A stretch of 64,000 nt of DNA from contig PYST01000050.1 in assembly GCA_003049485.1 (NCBI GenBank), forward strand, positions 62,001 through 126,000, in the 5' to 3' direction. The position numbers were made by a program, and so were the translations under genes. The stretch comes from Ophioceras dolichostomum (taxonomy: Eukaryota > Ascomycota > Sordariomycetes > Magnaporthales > Ophioceraceae). This document shows, piece after piece, positions 1 to 10,632 of the stretch; position 1 is the stretch's first letter, and each line of letters opens with the position of its first letter. Under the pieces are notes generated by a model. It did no database searches and was not told the origin of the DNA. It worked only from the letters and a program-made list of their open reading frames with translations.

Positions 1-3000
1 TGCGGCCTCGTGCCAGGAGCGTCCGCAGCCGCAGCGACTGGGACGGGCCGAAGATCACGGCGTTGTTCGCATGTAGGTTGGGAGTGAGGTCAGGTGGGAC
101 GACTTTGCCGACTTTGCCGAGGAGCGAGGTCGTCACAATCTGCTGGACTCGATCGCAGTCGCATGGATCAGTCAACAACGGCGTCTGGCAGGGCTGAAAC
201 AGGAGTGAGTCCCCGGCGTGCCACCGCAGCTTTGGCTCCCGGCTCGTCAAAAATTCGCGGCCGAAGGAGCAGCCGGCTTTGCTGTAGAACCCCATCAGGA
301 CCTTCATCGTCGTCGCCATGTAGTACTCGCCCCTGGGTAGCGTTCGCCACCTCTTACAGACGCTCGTGTCGTCCGCCCTCGGCCTCAGCACGTCTCCAAA
401 GCTGTTTGCCAGCAGCGCCAACGTGTCGGTGTCCCGGATCAGTGCCGACCAGCCTCTGCACGCCCATTTGATGCTTTCCCTTTTCAGTTTGAAGATTGGG
501 TCTTCTTCGACGATCGCCATGAACTCATAGCCGGCGATGGCTTCTTGCAGGGGACCGCGGACTTCTCGACCTTCTTTGCCCTCGCGACTCAGTTTATGGT
601 CCATAAGGGCCTCCAGAATGGACCAGATCTCTGAGATCATGGTTTGGAAAGTGTATCCGTCATCCTTGGATAGACTCAGATCGCGGTTGTGTAGAAGGGT
701 GTCCACGGCCGTGTCCCGCATGGTGAACTGGACACCTTCCCCGCCAGATGTGCAGTACGGCCTCGATGAGTTCCTAGCCTGGGCAATGTGCAGCATCACC
801 TCCGAGGTCGGTACAAGCCAGCATTGCTTGTCCTCTGCACTGAAGAGAGCAACTGGGTACTTGTCGGCGGTATCGATCATGCGCTCATACGGCCGCTTCT
901 GTCGGATGTGATGGCGTCCATCTCTGGCACCCAGAACGAAGTCTAGCTGGGCGAGCCCAAACTGCTGGAACCCTGTCGATCCGCCGCGTATCTCAAATGA
1001 CGCCCCGGCCTCCGTAGCTTTGGAATACTTGAGACTTTGGTACGGTGCTGCTGGGTGGCCGAGCAGGCACTCAGTGTTGATGTGCCATCCAACGATGGCC
1101 CTCGATCGGAGAAGATCTTCTGTCGATGCGTGGTCGAGCAGCAGCCTTCTTGGATACATGCGAACGCCCTGTTGGTAGGAAAGACGCTCCTTCGTGTCGT
1201 CTACGGATACGAGGTGCCACTGCACTACTCCGCCATCTTGCGACGTGGGGAGCAGCATTGTCCAGAAGCCCTTCACCACATCGCCGCCTTCGAATTCGAC
1301 AAGATGGGACGCCCCGGCCAGTGCCATCATCAGCGGTATCGGGATCTCGAGGCCCACCTCGGCGCCTCGATCAGGGATGGGGAAGCCGTTGGCGATCATC
1401 GGGTGGCTGAACAGAGGAGTCCAGCAGAGAGAATCGTCCTCTGCCTCTTGGAATTCGTAATGTACGAGAATTGGATCTATCTCGCCGAATTCGTCGTCAA
1501 AATGCCTGCCTCCTCTATCCACGCCGAACGCGGCATACCTATCCACGTTTAGTTTGGCGTTGCAATGAGCCACGGCCATTCTGTCCGTCGGCGGATCTGC
1601 GAGGGCCGAACTGAGCCAAGCCAGTTGCTGAGTCAGGTCCGTGCTCACCCGCAAAGAGGCGGACGCGAAGAGTTGGACACGACCGGATAGGATGGGCATG
1701 ACCTTAAACCAAGAGCGGTCCGGGAGGGTCACGACTTCGGTGGGCGTACGGGCTCTTAGTGGATATTTTGGCAGTCGTGGGCACGTAGGGAGAATAGGAA
1801 GACGGATAGAGTTCGTGAGAAGGGAATCTTACCTTCGGCTTCGAACTTTTTCCCCTTTGCCGTCTGATCGAACAAGCGTTGCATTGCATGGAGGAAGATA
1901 TGGCCCGACTCTGGCCATGTCTTCTTCATATACTCTGCACAGGTGGTCGCCCAGGCGAATTTAGCCAAACCCGTGATCGTGACCACAGACCCCAGTTGAG
2001 TTGCGTGTGAGCCATAATTGCGCTCCAGAAATGTCATGGGGTTCCATAAGGCCTGCAAGTGGACGTCTCGAAAATCCGTCCCGCGGTCCTCCTGTCCGGT
2101 GGGCGGGCGCGGGCGTCCCAATATCGGCCCCATGTCCCTGATGGCGATCTGAGTCCAGGGTTGATAGGTGTAGGCGAGCGTTTGGGCGCCTGCTCTCGAG
2201 AGGACACGGAGCTGAGAGACCAAGGTTCGGAATGGCTGGTTGTCGATCATGATGGAAAGATGCTGCGCGAGTGCGGCTTCCGTGCTGACGAGGGCAGGTG
2301 AGGCCTCTTTTTTCTCCAAGGCCACATCACATATGTATCGCGTTATGTGATCGCGACCATTCAGGACCAGGCGGGCAACCCGACACGCCGTTGTTGCAAG
2401 ATCGCTCGGCAGCGGAATAGGGGTGTTCTCGCGAAAAAGAGATATTGCATATACCTCCACAGCCCTTTTGACCCGATCCTCGAATCCGTCGGGACCCATC
2501 TCGCGGTAAAGGAGTGGGGCCCATGAGGTCATGTTCGTGATGAGTATGACCATGTTTCCGAGAATTTGGCCCAGCTCTGGTAGAAGATCTTCCTCGGCAC
2601 CGGAAATGGCCGTGGCCTCTATTTAGGCATAGACAGAAATCGCGAAAGCAAGAGCAGGTCAGCGAGATCTTCTCTTGGCAGGTTTGGTAGAACTCGGCGG
2701 GTTACGGTTTCTGAAGAAGCTAGCGTTCTCACCAGATGGGTTATCCACGAATTCCTGCCGAACATGGCGTGCCTCGATTGGTGATAAAGGGGGTGACGCA
2801 GCAGCCAGGATGAGCTGCGCCTGAATTGACCGAAACCTCTCCGTGAGTTTCTCGCTGTCGCCTTCGAGGATGTGGATCTCGGTCTGCTGGATGCCGAGCG
2901 CTGTGGTAGGTGGGGTGAATATGGGAGTTCGAACTCGTTCAAGACCACGGCCAGCAGCTTCCCTATGAGGTCCAGGGGACCTATAGAGAGCGGGCGTCAA

Positions 3001-3390
3001 GCAGGGCCGAACGGCGATGTGGGTGGGCGGAGAATCGTCGCCAGATTTGCCCGTGGACAGGAGCTCGACACCGGACAGGCAATACTCGATGATGATTCGC
3101 TCACCCCCGGTGTTGAGAATGGCGTAGGTCATCGTGTTTCGATCAGGCGAGTGGAAGACGACCATGTCAAGAACATCAATCAAGGTCACTCTCCAGTCTC
3201 CAATGCTGAGCCCAGTGCAGGGGAGGTGATGACATACTGCGGGGCGTTAGCAGTGTTGAAACAAGGGTTTGTACATATTTGAAGGCGACATACATTTGGG
3301 CCAGCCCAAGTCAGCTCTGAACCAAATCCGCAACTCACCCTCTGTAGGGTTGACGCGTTGTCCCTTGATGGTTTGCTGCGGTGAGGACAT
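1..3390 (-). CDS. conserved fungal protein of unknown function, C-terminus beyond window
   Basis: Four exons can be joined in one open phase: 3390-3339, 3236-2733, 2618-1833 and 1752 to the window edge, giving over 1,030 residues with no internal stop. Introns have good donors (GTGAGT, GTGAGA, GTAAGA) and AG acceptors, and each junction keeps phase. The start is the ATG of MSSPQQTIKG. The middle part carries a block I recognise from large, unnamed fungal proteins: HPMIANGFPIPDRGAEVGLE, followed by LAGASHLVEFEGGDVVKGFW and a run resembling QWHLVSVDDTKERLSY. The later part includes YEFMAIVEEDPIF and FGREFLTSREPKLRWHAGD. No catalytic motif or membrane segment is evident. Members of this family often occur in many copies in fungal genomes. 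I cannot name a function. The open frame and splice structure make it very likely a real gene; exact exon ends are inferred. Confidence 0.8.
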
Positions 3391-4334
3391 CTTGGAGCAC
3401 CGTTGATGGGCCTGATACTAGCCGTGACTCCTCTCAGCTCGTACCCTCACGAGTCTCTCATTTGAGCTCGAACAAGGACTGTAGGATGGAGTGTTTTTAG
3501 GGGATACCGGGTATTGGGTGATACCAAGGTGCTGATGGAAAACAAGCGCAAAAAGAACCCTTGGCGGTCCGAACGGCGAAAAAACCTATGGAGATGGAAT
3601 GACAGAAGTGCAGAAGCGAGAAAAATGTCGCAAAGTGCTGGGATGAGTTGAACTGTCGCTAGGTTGGGGCTGAGCTTCGGTGGGCGGGACAGAAATCGGC
3701 GAGGCACTCTCTTCGGCTGAGACGGGGATTCCAGCGTGGTCGGGCTCTGCTTTTGCCACCAACGTATAAACGCCGTGTCGTAATTACAAACTTCCTCGAG
3801 CCTCTGTGCCTTCCTAAGCATAAAAGAGAATCGAATTGGATACAAAGCACTTAAGTCCAGAACTCACCGTGCAGGCAGCGACGGCGGCGAGCTATAAGTA
3901 GTAGGCGTACTGACAGGATACGAATGTGCCGTTCTCTTTCAGGAAGGGAGGGGGTTCGTATGCGGGGTTGATGCCCAATACTCTCTGAGACTCAAAGGAC
4001 TGGTGGTGGTCAGGCTGAGGCCAGCTGAGAGGCCACCGCCCCGTTCGTGGCTTCGGCTGGCGATTCTCCGACCTGCATGCGAGGGACTTTGCAGCACGAA
4101 TGCCAGCGCATCATTTTCTTGGCCGTGAACACTATACCAGCACTTCGCTGGGTACGTGTACCTCGGTCGGTGTTCGATGGTCTCTCCGTCGTCTTGTCAT
4201 GCTCCGTACTAGTGAAGAGTTACTTACGCACTACCTCCCCACCCTTTTGATGTGATTGGGAGTGCCCCTTCCCACCTGCGTCTCTTTAATGCCAACTTTA
4301 CGAACATGACCGGCTCGGGCACAAAAGCGGCTTG
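3391..4334. other. intergenic, no gene seen
   Basis: This is the upstream side of the minus-strand unknown gene and the 3' side of the arabinofuranosidase gene. Short open frames here lack family resemblance and splice logic. No RNA gene or repeat was recognised. Confidence 0.6.
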
Positions 4335-6838
4335 TCAAGAATACAAAGTCGTCTCCACACTTATTTCCTTCTTCCCCCTCGGCGTATCTACATCCGTATC
4401 CAACACTGCGACGCTGAGCTCCTGCATTACAAATTCAAACTTTCCGGCCGCTCCCGCAGTGAGAATGGTGCTCGACGAGTTGACAACATTGACACCCGTG
4501 TGCGGGTCGTTCCACATGAACGGATCCGATGGTCCTGTCAACCTCCGGAGCACAGCCTTCGTGCCTGCGGAGACACCTTCGAACTTGACAGAGACGGACA
4601 CGTCAGCATGGTCGGTGGTATTGTACACTGCGCCCTTCCAGATGCGCGACCCGGGCCCCTTGGCGGCGTTGGTGCCGGCTACGTAGAAGAGCGGGTCGAA
4701 GTTCGAGGAGGCGGGCAAGGTGTGCGTGAGCGGGTGGCCGGCGAGGAGCTCCCAGATGTACCAGCTTGTTGAGCGGGTTGTGAGTGCTGGGTCGGCAGAG
4801 TATTGGATTAGGGTCACGGCCCAGGCCCAGGAGTCCATGTGGCGCATTGAGGGAGCCTATGTAGTGCCAGGTCAGTCCTGGTGTTTCTTGACTGATCCAT
4901 CTAAAGGGGTAAGGGAGTAGGTTAGATAAACCTTACATAGAAAGTCCCTCGAACCCTGTCGCAGTTGCGTTCGTAGCCGATCATGGAAATGGCCTCGCCC
5001 ACACTGCCGATCCACCAGGGGAAGTAGTTCAGGTCCCCCCAGCCTATGCGCCCGTTGAGATGTGTCGCTGCCACCTCGCCTATTAAGAAGATCGTTGTGT
5101 GGTGAGTCAGTCACTATGAACGCCCCGGGAATGGACATGGAGAAAATCACGGGTGCTATTAACTGACCCACAATGTGAGGGATAGGATTATTATCAAACT
5201 TATCGAACTCGTCGTAGAGCTGATCAGGCTGGCGGTAAGGGTGATAGTCGCCCATGGCGGGGGAGTCACCCGTGCCTCTAGGCACCTGATAGCCATCGCT
5301 CGTCGAGCCAGACCCGATGACGGTGATGTCCGGATACGCCTTGTTGATGGCCTCGAGGAACATGGGGAATCGGTACTCCATGTAACTTTGCCAGCCGGGG
5401 GTCCCGCCGGCGAGCCAGTCCTCGTTGCCGACCTCGACGAACTTGAGCGCGAACGGCTCCGGGTGGCCGAGTTCGGCGCGGCGGGCGCCCCAGGGTGAGG
5501 TAACAGGACCGCGGATAAACTCGATCTGGTTGAGGGCGTCGTCGATGAACGGTTGGAGTTTGTCTTTCGGGGTGATATCGCCGTTGAGAGAGAGTCCAGC
5601 GAAGACGCCGATGACTTGTGATCAGAACATTATGGTCAGTATGGCGAGCATCTATCAGAAGCAAATTAAGAGGTTCAGGGGCAAGGGAACCATACCGACT
5701 TCCATGCCCATGTCTTCTGCCCAGTAGAGATATTCCATGAGGCCAAGTCCGTATGTCTGCATGTAGCCCCATGTGCCTGTGAATCCGGGCCGGTCTTTCA
5801 GAGGGCCCAGTGACTTCTTCCAATCCCAGTAGGACGCGTTGTTCACGCCTTCGAGCATGTTGCCGCCAGGGAAGCGGAAGAAGGTCTGTTGTTTCGTATG
5901 AGCGGATTAGCAATGACGGCCAGCAACTTTACGGGAATCTTCCGTGACAATTCTGTGCTCACCGGATGGATCTGTTCCAAAGCCTCTGCGAGGTCAACCC
6001 GTAGCCCGTTCTTCCGTCCTTTGTACGTTGGCGGGAATAAGCTGATTAAGTTGAAGTCGAGAGTACCGCCTTTGGTGCCCTGATTATTATAATATCAAAG
6101 TCCAGAAGTCAGCCAAGATACACCTGGGCAAAGTAGTTGAAGAAGGTCTTGGTGGACGTACAGCAGCGTCAAAGGTGATGGCAAACGTGTTATTGCTATT
6201 CGGGGCATCCTTCTCGGGCACGAGCTCAAACTCATGCTCGATCCACGTGTCATCCCTGGACTTGGACGGTACTTCGACGCTGCCGAAGACCTCGCCCGTG
6301 AGATTGGACTGGAGGGATGCGGTAAAGGCGCCATGATACGCCCCCTTGACCCAGAACGAGCCTGTGTATTTCTTCCGCTTCACGTCCATCCCGAAGTACC
6401 CCTCGTTTGCCAGGCCAGCCGGCCTTGAAGAGCCTGATGAAGTGACCCGGACGGAGTGCGGGAGGGCGGCGGAAAGGGGCGTGCTTAGCTTCTGCAGGGA
6501 AAGCGAGGCGCTGTTGACGGGCAGCCACCATTTAAGTGTGACGGGATAGTTGGGGCTGCTCTGGAATGCCCGGTTGCGGATGAGCTCGGCGTAGATTCCG
6601 CCCTCTCCCGAATAATTGATGTCCTGTGCGGAAGCGAGGTTGTGTTTAGTCCAGACACGTGGTTTTCTCTGCGTAGAGACCACAAATTTGTGCGCAGCTT
6701 CGTTACCTCGTGTAGGAAGCCATACTGATGGCCACTGGTCGCGTTCCCTCCTGATGACTGGACGGTGATGTCCACTGCGAAGGCCGATGAGACGGTGAGA
6801 GCAAAGCTCAAGCAGCCGAGCTTCGTGAAGCGGAGCAT
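4335..6838 (-). CDS. abfA: GH51 alpha-L-arabinofuranosidase, secreted
   Basis: Seven exons join in phase: 6838-6707, 6623-6162, 6079-5963, 5885-5696, 5614-5168, 5079-4937 and 4856-4335, giving 670 residues, normal for fungal GH51 enzymes. A signal peptide covers about residues 1-21 (MLRFTKLGCLSFALTVSSAF). The enzyme would release terminal L-arabinose from arabinan and arabinoxylan outside the cell. GH51 hallmarks are visible: SGEGGIYAELIRNRAFQ near the N-terminus, FFRFPGGNMLEG, and VEVGNEDW with Glu365 as the expected acid/base. The expected nucleophile is probably Glu451 in VGEVAATH, directly after the intron-split Gly450. MIGYERN and the C-terminal beta-domain follow (DPALTTRSTSWYIWELLAGHP). 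The start is the first ATG; a few codons upstream there is only a GTG. It is divergent from the SET-domain gene, sharing a 1.1-kb intergenic region. The gene looks intact. Confidence 0.95.
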
Positions 6839-6944
6839 TGCCACGGTACTAGAGATATGGAGCAGTCTGCCAGTCCGCCAGGATATCTGAACGGTTCTCT
6901 ATACTGACGTGAGCAGCACTGGCGACGGGAGGCAGTCCATGGCC

Positions 6945-6953
6945 TCATATATC
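6945..6953 (-). promoter_or_regulatory. putative TATA box of abfA
   Basis: On the minus strand the sequence reads GATATATGAG about 110 nt upstream of the abfA ATG, a plausible position for a TATA element. The same intergenic region holds a GGCTAAG at 7505-7511, resembling the XlnR-type GGCTAA element known from fungal hemicellulase promoters, but at a large distance. Both are pattern matches only. Confidence 0.4.
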
Positions 6954-7983
6954 CCCCCTTCCTACATCTTAAGAGGGGCCTCATTATCTCTTTCAATCCC
7001 GAGGACCAGGATCCGGCATGGCTGCCGAATAAAGTCATCAAATATCACATCATAGGTTACTGAACGTGCGGAGAAGCGGGCTGGAATAGAGAAGCCAAGA
7101 CGTTGATGGCCCAGACGCGCGATCTCTCCAGGCTTCATTTCCAACTTTGTGTTCTCGGGGAAAGCAGAGCCGTGGTGACGCGCCCTAATGCCTGCAATCC
7201 ACCTCGGAGAAGAAGAGGGGGAGGGTGTCTTCAGCGCGTAGGCCGATGCTTGTCGCGATTCGCGATTCACTCGAACCTGAAGCCGATTGGGCCGGCTGTC
7301 GGATGATATGATCGACACCCTGCTGCTGCGGGAACGAGCGTCCGCAGTCATCAATTGGCCCGAGCGGGATAGATGAGTTGGGCACGGGACGGAAAGAAGA
7401 TTCTCCAGATACTAATCCGTGATTTCGCAAGGAGTTTTTCCACGGCAACCGTTCGTACTCCGTTATATGGTAGTGTGGGTGAGGACCTCCAGGGGCTGTC
7501 GAGGGGCTAAGGGCTTGAAAGGTGGCATTGCTGAGGCGGGGAGCCTCTCGATGTCACCCACATGCACGACACAGCTTCACCCTACTGGGTATCAAGAGTA
7601 GGCGGGTTTACATCCCGCAAACGTAGGTAGATAGAAATAGGACTCTGTGGGAGATGAATTCGTAATACAAGGACGTGGTTCACTGATTTACTTACCTGAG
7701 GTACCGATGCAATCCGGTTGCACTGCGCTACCTCTGTTCTTGTGCTCTAGCCTTCGGCGAGGCCCGATTCCCGCCAGGCCTGACCGAGTCATCCCACGGC
7801 CTGAGCTTGGGTTCAACCGGGCCACGCAGTGGGGCGGCAGTGGGACGGAGCAAAGTCCCTTCTTCAGCGCAAAAAAATGAGGCAGCAGAATTTCGCATCG
7901 GAAAACACCCCGTCATCAATCGGCCCCGTTCAGTCCCACGGCTTGCCATACGAAGACCCGATCTCCCGAGTCAACCAGCCGCG

Positions 7984-9666
7984 ATGAAGCCGATAGAGAG
8001 GGAGAAGTTTGCCGCCTTGGTTGAGTGGAACAGGGCTCATGGCGGGTCCCTTCATCCGGCGGTAGAAATTTACAGCGACCCGATCACCAAATTTTCACTT
8101 CGCACAAAGAAAAAGGGGGTGGGGTCAGAATCATTAGCGCCACCAGCAAAAGCACCCGAACCGTCAGAACAAGCCAGTATCAAATCCGGGAACGTCATTA
8201 CGACATGTCCGCTTTCCACTACACTGTCCTACCTGAACGCCCTTACTGGTGGCCCTTTGATGAGCAGCTTGGAGGCTAGCGAAGGCCTAGACCTAAGCCT
8301 AAGCCTGGGCCGAAACCCCGCCTTTCCCGCCCACTTCATGCACACAGTCCCGCCACATGTCGTCGGACGCTTCTTCCTCATGCAGCAGTATCTGCTCGGG
8401 GAGCGCTCTTGCTGGCATGCCTACATCGCTACGCTGCCGCAGCCGGAACATCCGTCCTCGTGGGCCCTGCCGGCGTTCTGGACCGAGGAGGATGCCGCCT
8501 TCCTGGAGGGCACGAACGCGGGAGTCGCCGCGGAAGAGGCTGCTGCTCGCGCCGCGAGTGAGCATCGCGAGGCTCGTCGAGCACTGCGCGACGCCGGGAT
8601 GGCCGAGTGGCGCGACTATTCTGCGGCGCTGTACCGATGGGCTTTCTGCGTGTTCGCCAGCCGGAGCTTCCGACCGAGCCTGGTCGTGCCGACGGAGCTA
8701 TGGGATCGCCTGTTGATGCTGGCAGCGGACACTGAGGCGGGCGAATCCAAACCGCAGCGGCGCGACGACGACTTCTCGGTACTGATGCCGCTGTTCGACA
8801 TTGCCAACCATGACCCTAGGGTGGTGGCCAGATGGGAGCCATCGTCTGCCCCTGTCCCAGGCTCTTGCCTTCTGGTCGCGGGGCAAGCGTACGAGCCGGG
8901 CCAACAGGTGTTCAACAACTATGGCCTCAAGACCAACAGTGAGCTGCTGCTAGGTTACGGCTTCATGCTTCCGGAGACGGAGGCGCTGCACAACGACTAC
9001 GTCCACTTGCGACTGCGCGTCGGGGGCGGGGGCAGCCAGAGCGGTGATGCGGCCGGCCGGAAGCAAGATGCCTCCACAGCCGGGGAACAGCCGAAGCCTC
9101 GCGACTTCCTCGTTTCGCTCCGGCCGATGGACCACCCCAGCTCGCTGGTTGGTTGTGCTCGGCAGTGGTTGACCACACATGGCCACGACGGTAGCAGCTC
9201 CAGTGGCCGCATCCCAGACTTCGGACACATCGAAGATGCCTTGCTTTGGCAGTTCGTGGGCAGCCACCTCGGTCCACCGCCGCATCCTTCAGAACCTCTA
9301 TCGGAGGACGGAGGCAAGACGCCACCAGCAACAATGACGGCGCCTGCACGCCTCGACGCAGTTCTCGCATTGCCGACACCGCCCGGGGCCGAGGACCTGG
9401 TGTCGCAGCTACGGGAGCTGCTTCTAGCGAAGCTCGGAACCGACTTCGAGAGGCTAGTGAACGAGGAGCCGGATGAGGCCGCAGCAATGAGGTCGGAGGA
9501 GTGCGCCGACGCGTCGCCTTCTTCTGGAACGGCCAACCAGAGACTGGCGCTCACATACCGGATACAGTGCGAGCAGGTGCTGATAAATGCCATGATGGCG
9601 CTAGATCCAACCATCAGGCTCGAGGTTTCCGAGAGGGAGGTCGAGGAGGAGGAGGAAAGGCGGTGA
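7984..9666 (+). CDS. SET-domain protein lysine methyltransferase (SETD3/SETD6/RLSMT-like)
   Basis: A single-exon gene of 560 residues. The frame is open further upstream, but the ATG at 7984 gives MKPIEREKFAALVEWNRAHG, which matches the usual N-terminus of this class; upstream codons look like 5' UTR. Split SET-domain features are clear: the SRSF-like segment around residues 226-229, FDIANHD (271-277), the NHD being a cofactor-pocket signature, then FNNYGLKTNSELLLGYGF (310-327). A Rubisco-LSMT-type substrate-binding C-terminus should follow, interrupted by low-complexity inserts. A long insert rich in Ala and Glu at about 175-205 is typical of fungal versions. Family members methylate lysine (or histidine in SETD3) on ribosomal and other cytosolic or nuclear proteins; the substrate cannot be read from sequence. 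Divergent from abfA. Confidence 0.88.
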   Translation: MKPIEREKFAALVEWNRAHGGSLHPAVEIYSDPITKFSLRTKKKGVGSESLAPPAKAPEPSEQASIKSGNVITTCPLSTTLSYLNALTGGPLMSSLEASEGLDLSLSLGRNPAFPAHFMHTVPPHVVGRFFLMQQYLLGERSCWHAYIATLPQPEHPSSWALPAFWTEEDAAFLEGTNAGVAAEEAAARAASEHREARRALRDAGMAEWRDYSAALYRWAFCVFASRSFRPSLVVPTELWDRLLMLAADTEAGESKPQRRDDDFSVLMPLFDIANHDPRVVARWEPSSAPVPGSCLLVAGQAYEPGQQVFNNYGLKTNSELLLGYGFMLPETEALHNDYVHLRLRVGGGGSQSGDAAGRKQDASTAGEQPKPRDFLVSLRPMDHPSSLVGCARQWLTTHGHDGSSSSGRIPDFGHIEDALLWQFVGSHLGPPPHPSEPLSEDGGKTPPATMTAPARLDAVLALPTPPGAEDLVSQLRELLLAKLGTDFERLVNEEPDEAAAMRSEECADASPSSGTANQRLALTYRIQCEQVLINAMMALDPTIRLEVSEREVEEEEERR

Positions 9667-10168
9667 TCGTGACTGAGAATCGGGTCCCCAACTTCCGTCA
9701 GTCAGCCTCACGGTCAATCGGCCAAGTCCGTCAATTGCGGTCGCGGTCAACCGCATTTGGCATAAGGAGGACCGTTCCTCTCCTTGCATCAATCACTGGG
9801 ACACTGCACTTTCCCATCCTGGAGTACGCACGGTACCTACCTGGGTACGTACATACAATACCAGCTCTGCGGCGGGCAAAACAGCAGGTGCTGACGGGTA
9901 CCAGAACAGAACAGCCAGCACTTGACGCATTTGGTGGGTGGTGAAAGAAATGAATGCACCCAACCACCAGAATCGTCATTTCCCATGCCGCCTCCCGTCC
10001 ACCGCCACCTACGTACGCCGCACGCCGCCCATCCGAACAACGAAGGGAGAGAACATTGGCACAATGAAAAAGCAAAAATGCCCTAAACCGAAAACAAAAC
10101 AGCACCTCCCATGCTTAATTCATTCATAAGACCCCTCCTCTGCACCAAAACCCAAAAATCAAATGCCA
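9667..10168. other. intergenic, no gene seen
   Basis: This stretch lies between the SET-domain gene and tRNA-Glu. It contains a TAGGTACCTA-like cluster at 9832-9854 (see the repeat entries). No open frame with coding character was found. Confidence 0.55.
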
Positions 10169-10266
10169 TCCGATATGGTGCAGAGGTTTAGCATATCAGG
10201 TTTTCATTCACTCTTCAACTGAGATATTGATCCCCTGACGACCCGGGTTCGAACCCCGGTATCGGA
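10169..10266 (+). tRNA. tRNA-Glu(UUC) with a 26-nt intron
   Basis: The acceptor stem is a perfect 7 bp (TCCGATA with TATCGGA). The D stem is GTGC/GCAT. The anticodon stem TCAGG/CCTGA carries the loop TTTTCA+C with anticodon TTC. The T arm is CCGGG-TTCGAAC-CCCGG. The mature length is 72 nt once a 26-nt intron at 10207-10232 is removed, placed canonically after position 37. A run of T directly downstream (10267 onward) is a good RNA polymerase III terminator. Fungal tRNA-Glu genes have closely similar sequence. Confidence 0.93.
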
Positions 10267-10276
10267 ATTTTTTTTG
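10267..10276 (+). terminator. Pol III T-run terminator of tRNA-Glu
   Basis: An uninterrupted run of T begins about two bases after the discriminator of tRNA-Glu, the standard Pol III stop signal. Confidence 0.75.
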
Positions 10277-10632
10277 TCCATCTTTTAACCCACCCTGCTC
10301 CCAATTCTGTTTGGCGCCTGGTGAATTTTGACGGAACTTCTGTTATTAATATGGTCTATTTTTTTTATTTTTTTTTTCGATTTTTCACTGCTCATTTTAT
10401 ACACGCGCATGAATCGTGAAATTAATCACAGCCGAGCCTAGGGCACTCGTTCTTGGTGTGGTCGAGGCAGACATGTGTGGGCAAGCCAGCCCACTCTCCT
10501 ACGTAGACCCTCTGAGACTCCTCAATGATAAAAAAAAAGATCGAACGACTCTCCCCAATCCTCGTCAACCGACTGACCAATTTTCTCTCACCTCTCCGTC
10601 TCCCCTGATGTCCCGGATCCAACGAGCATCCT

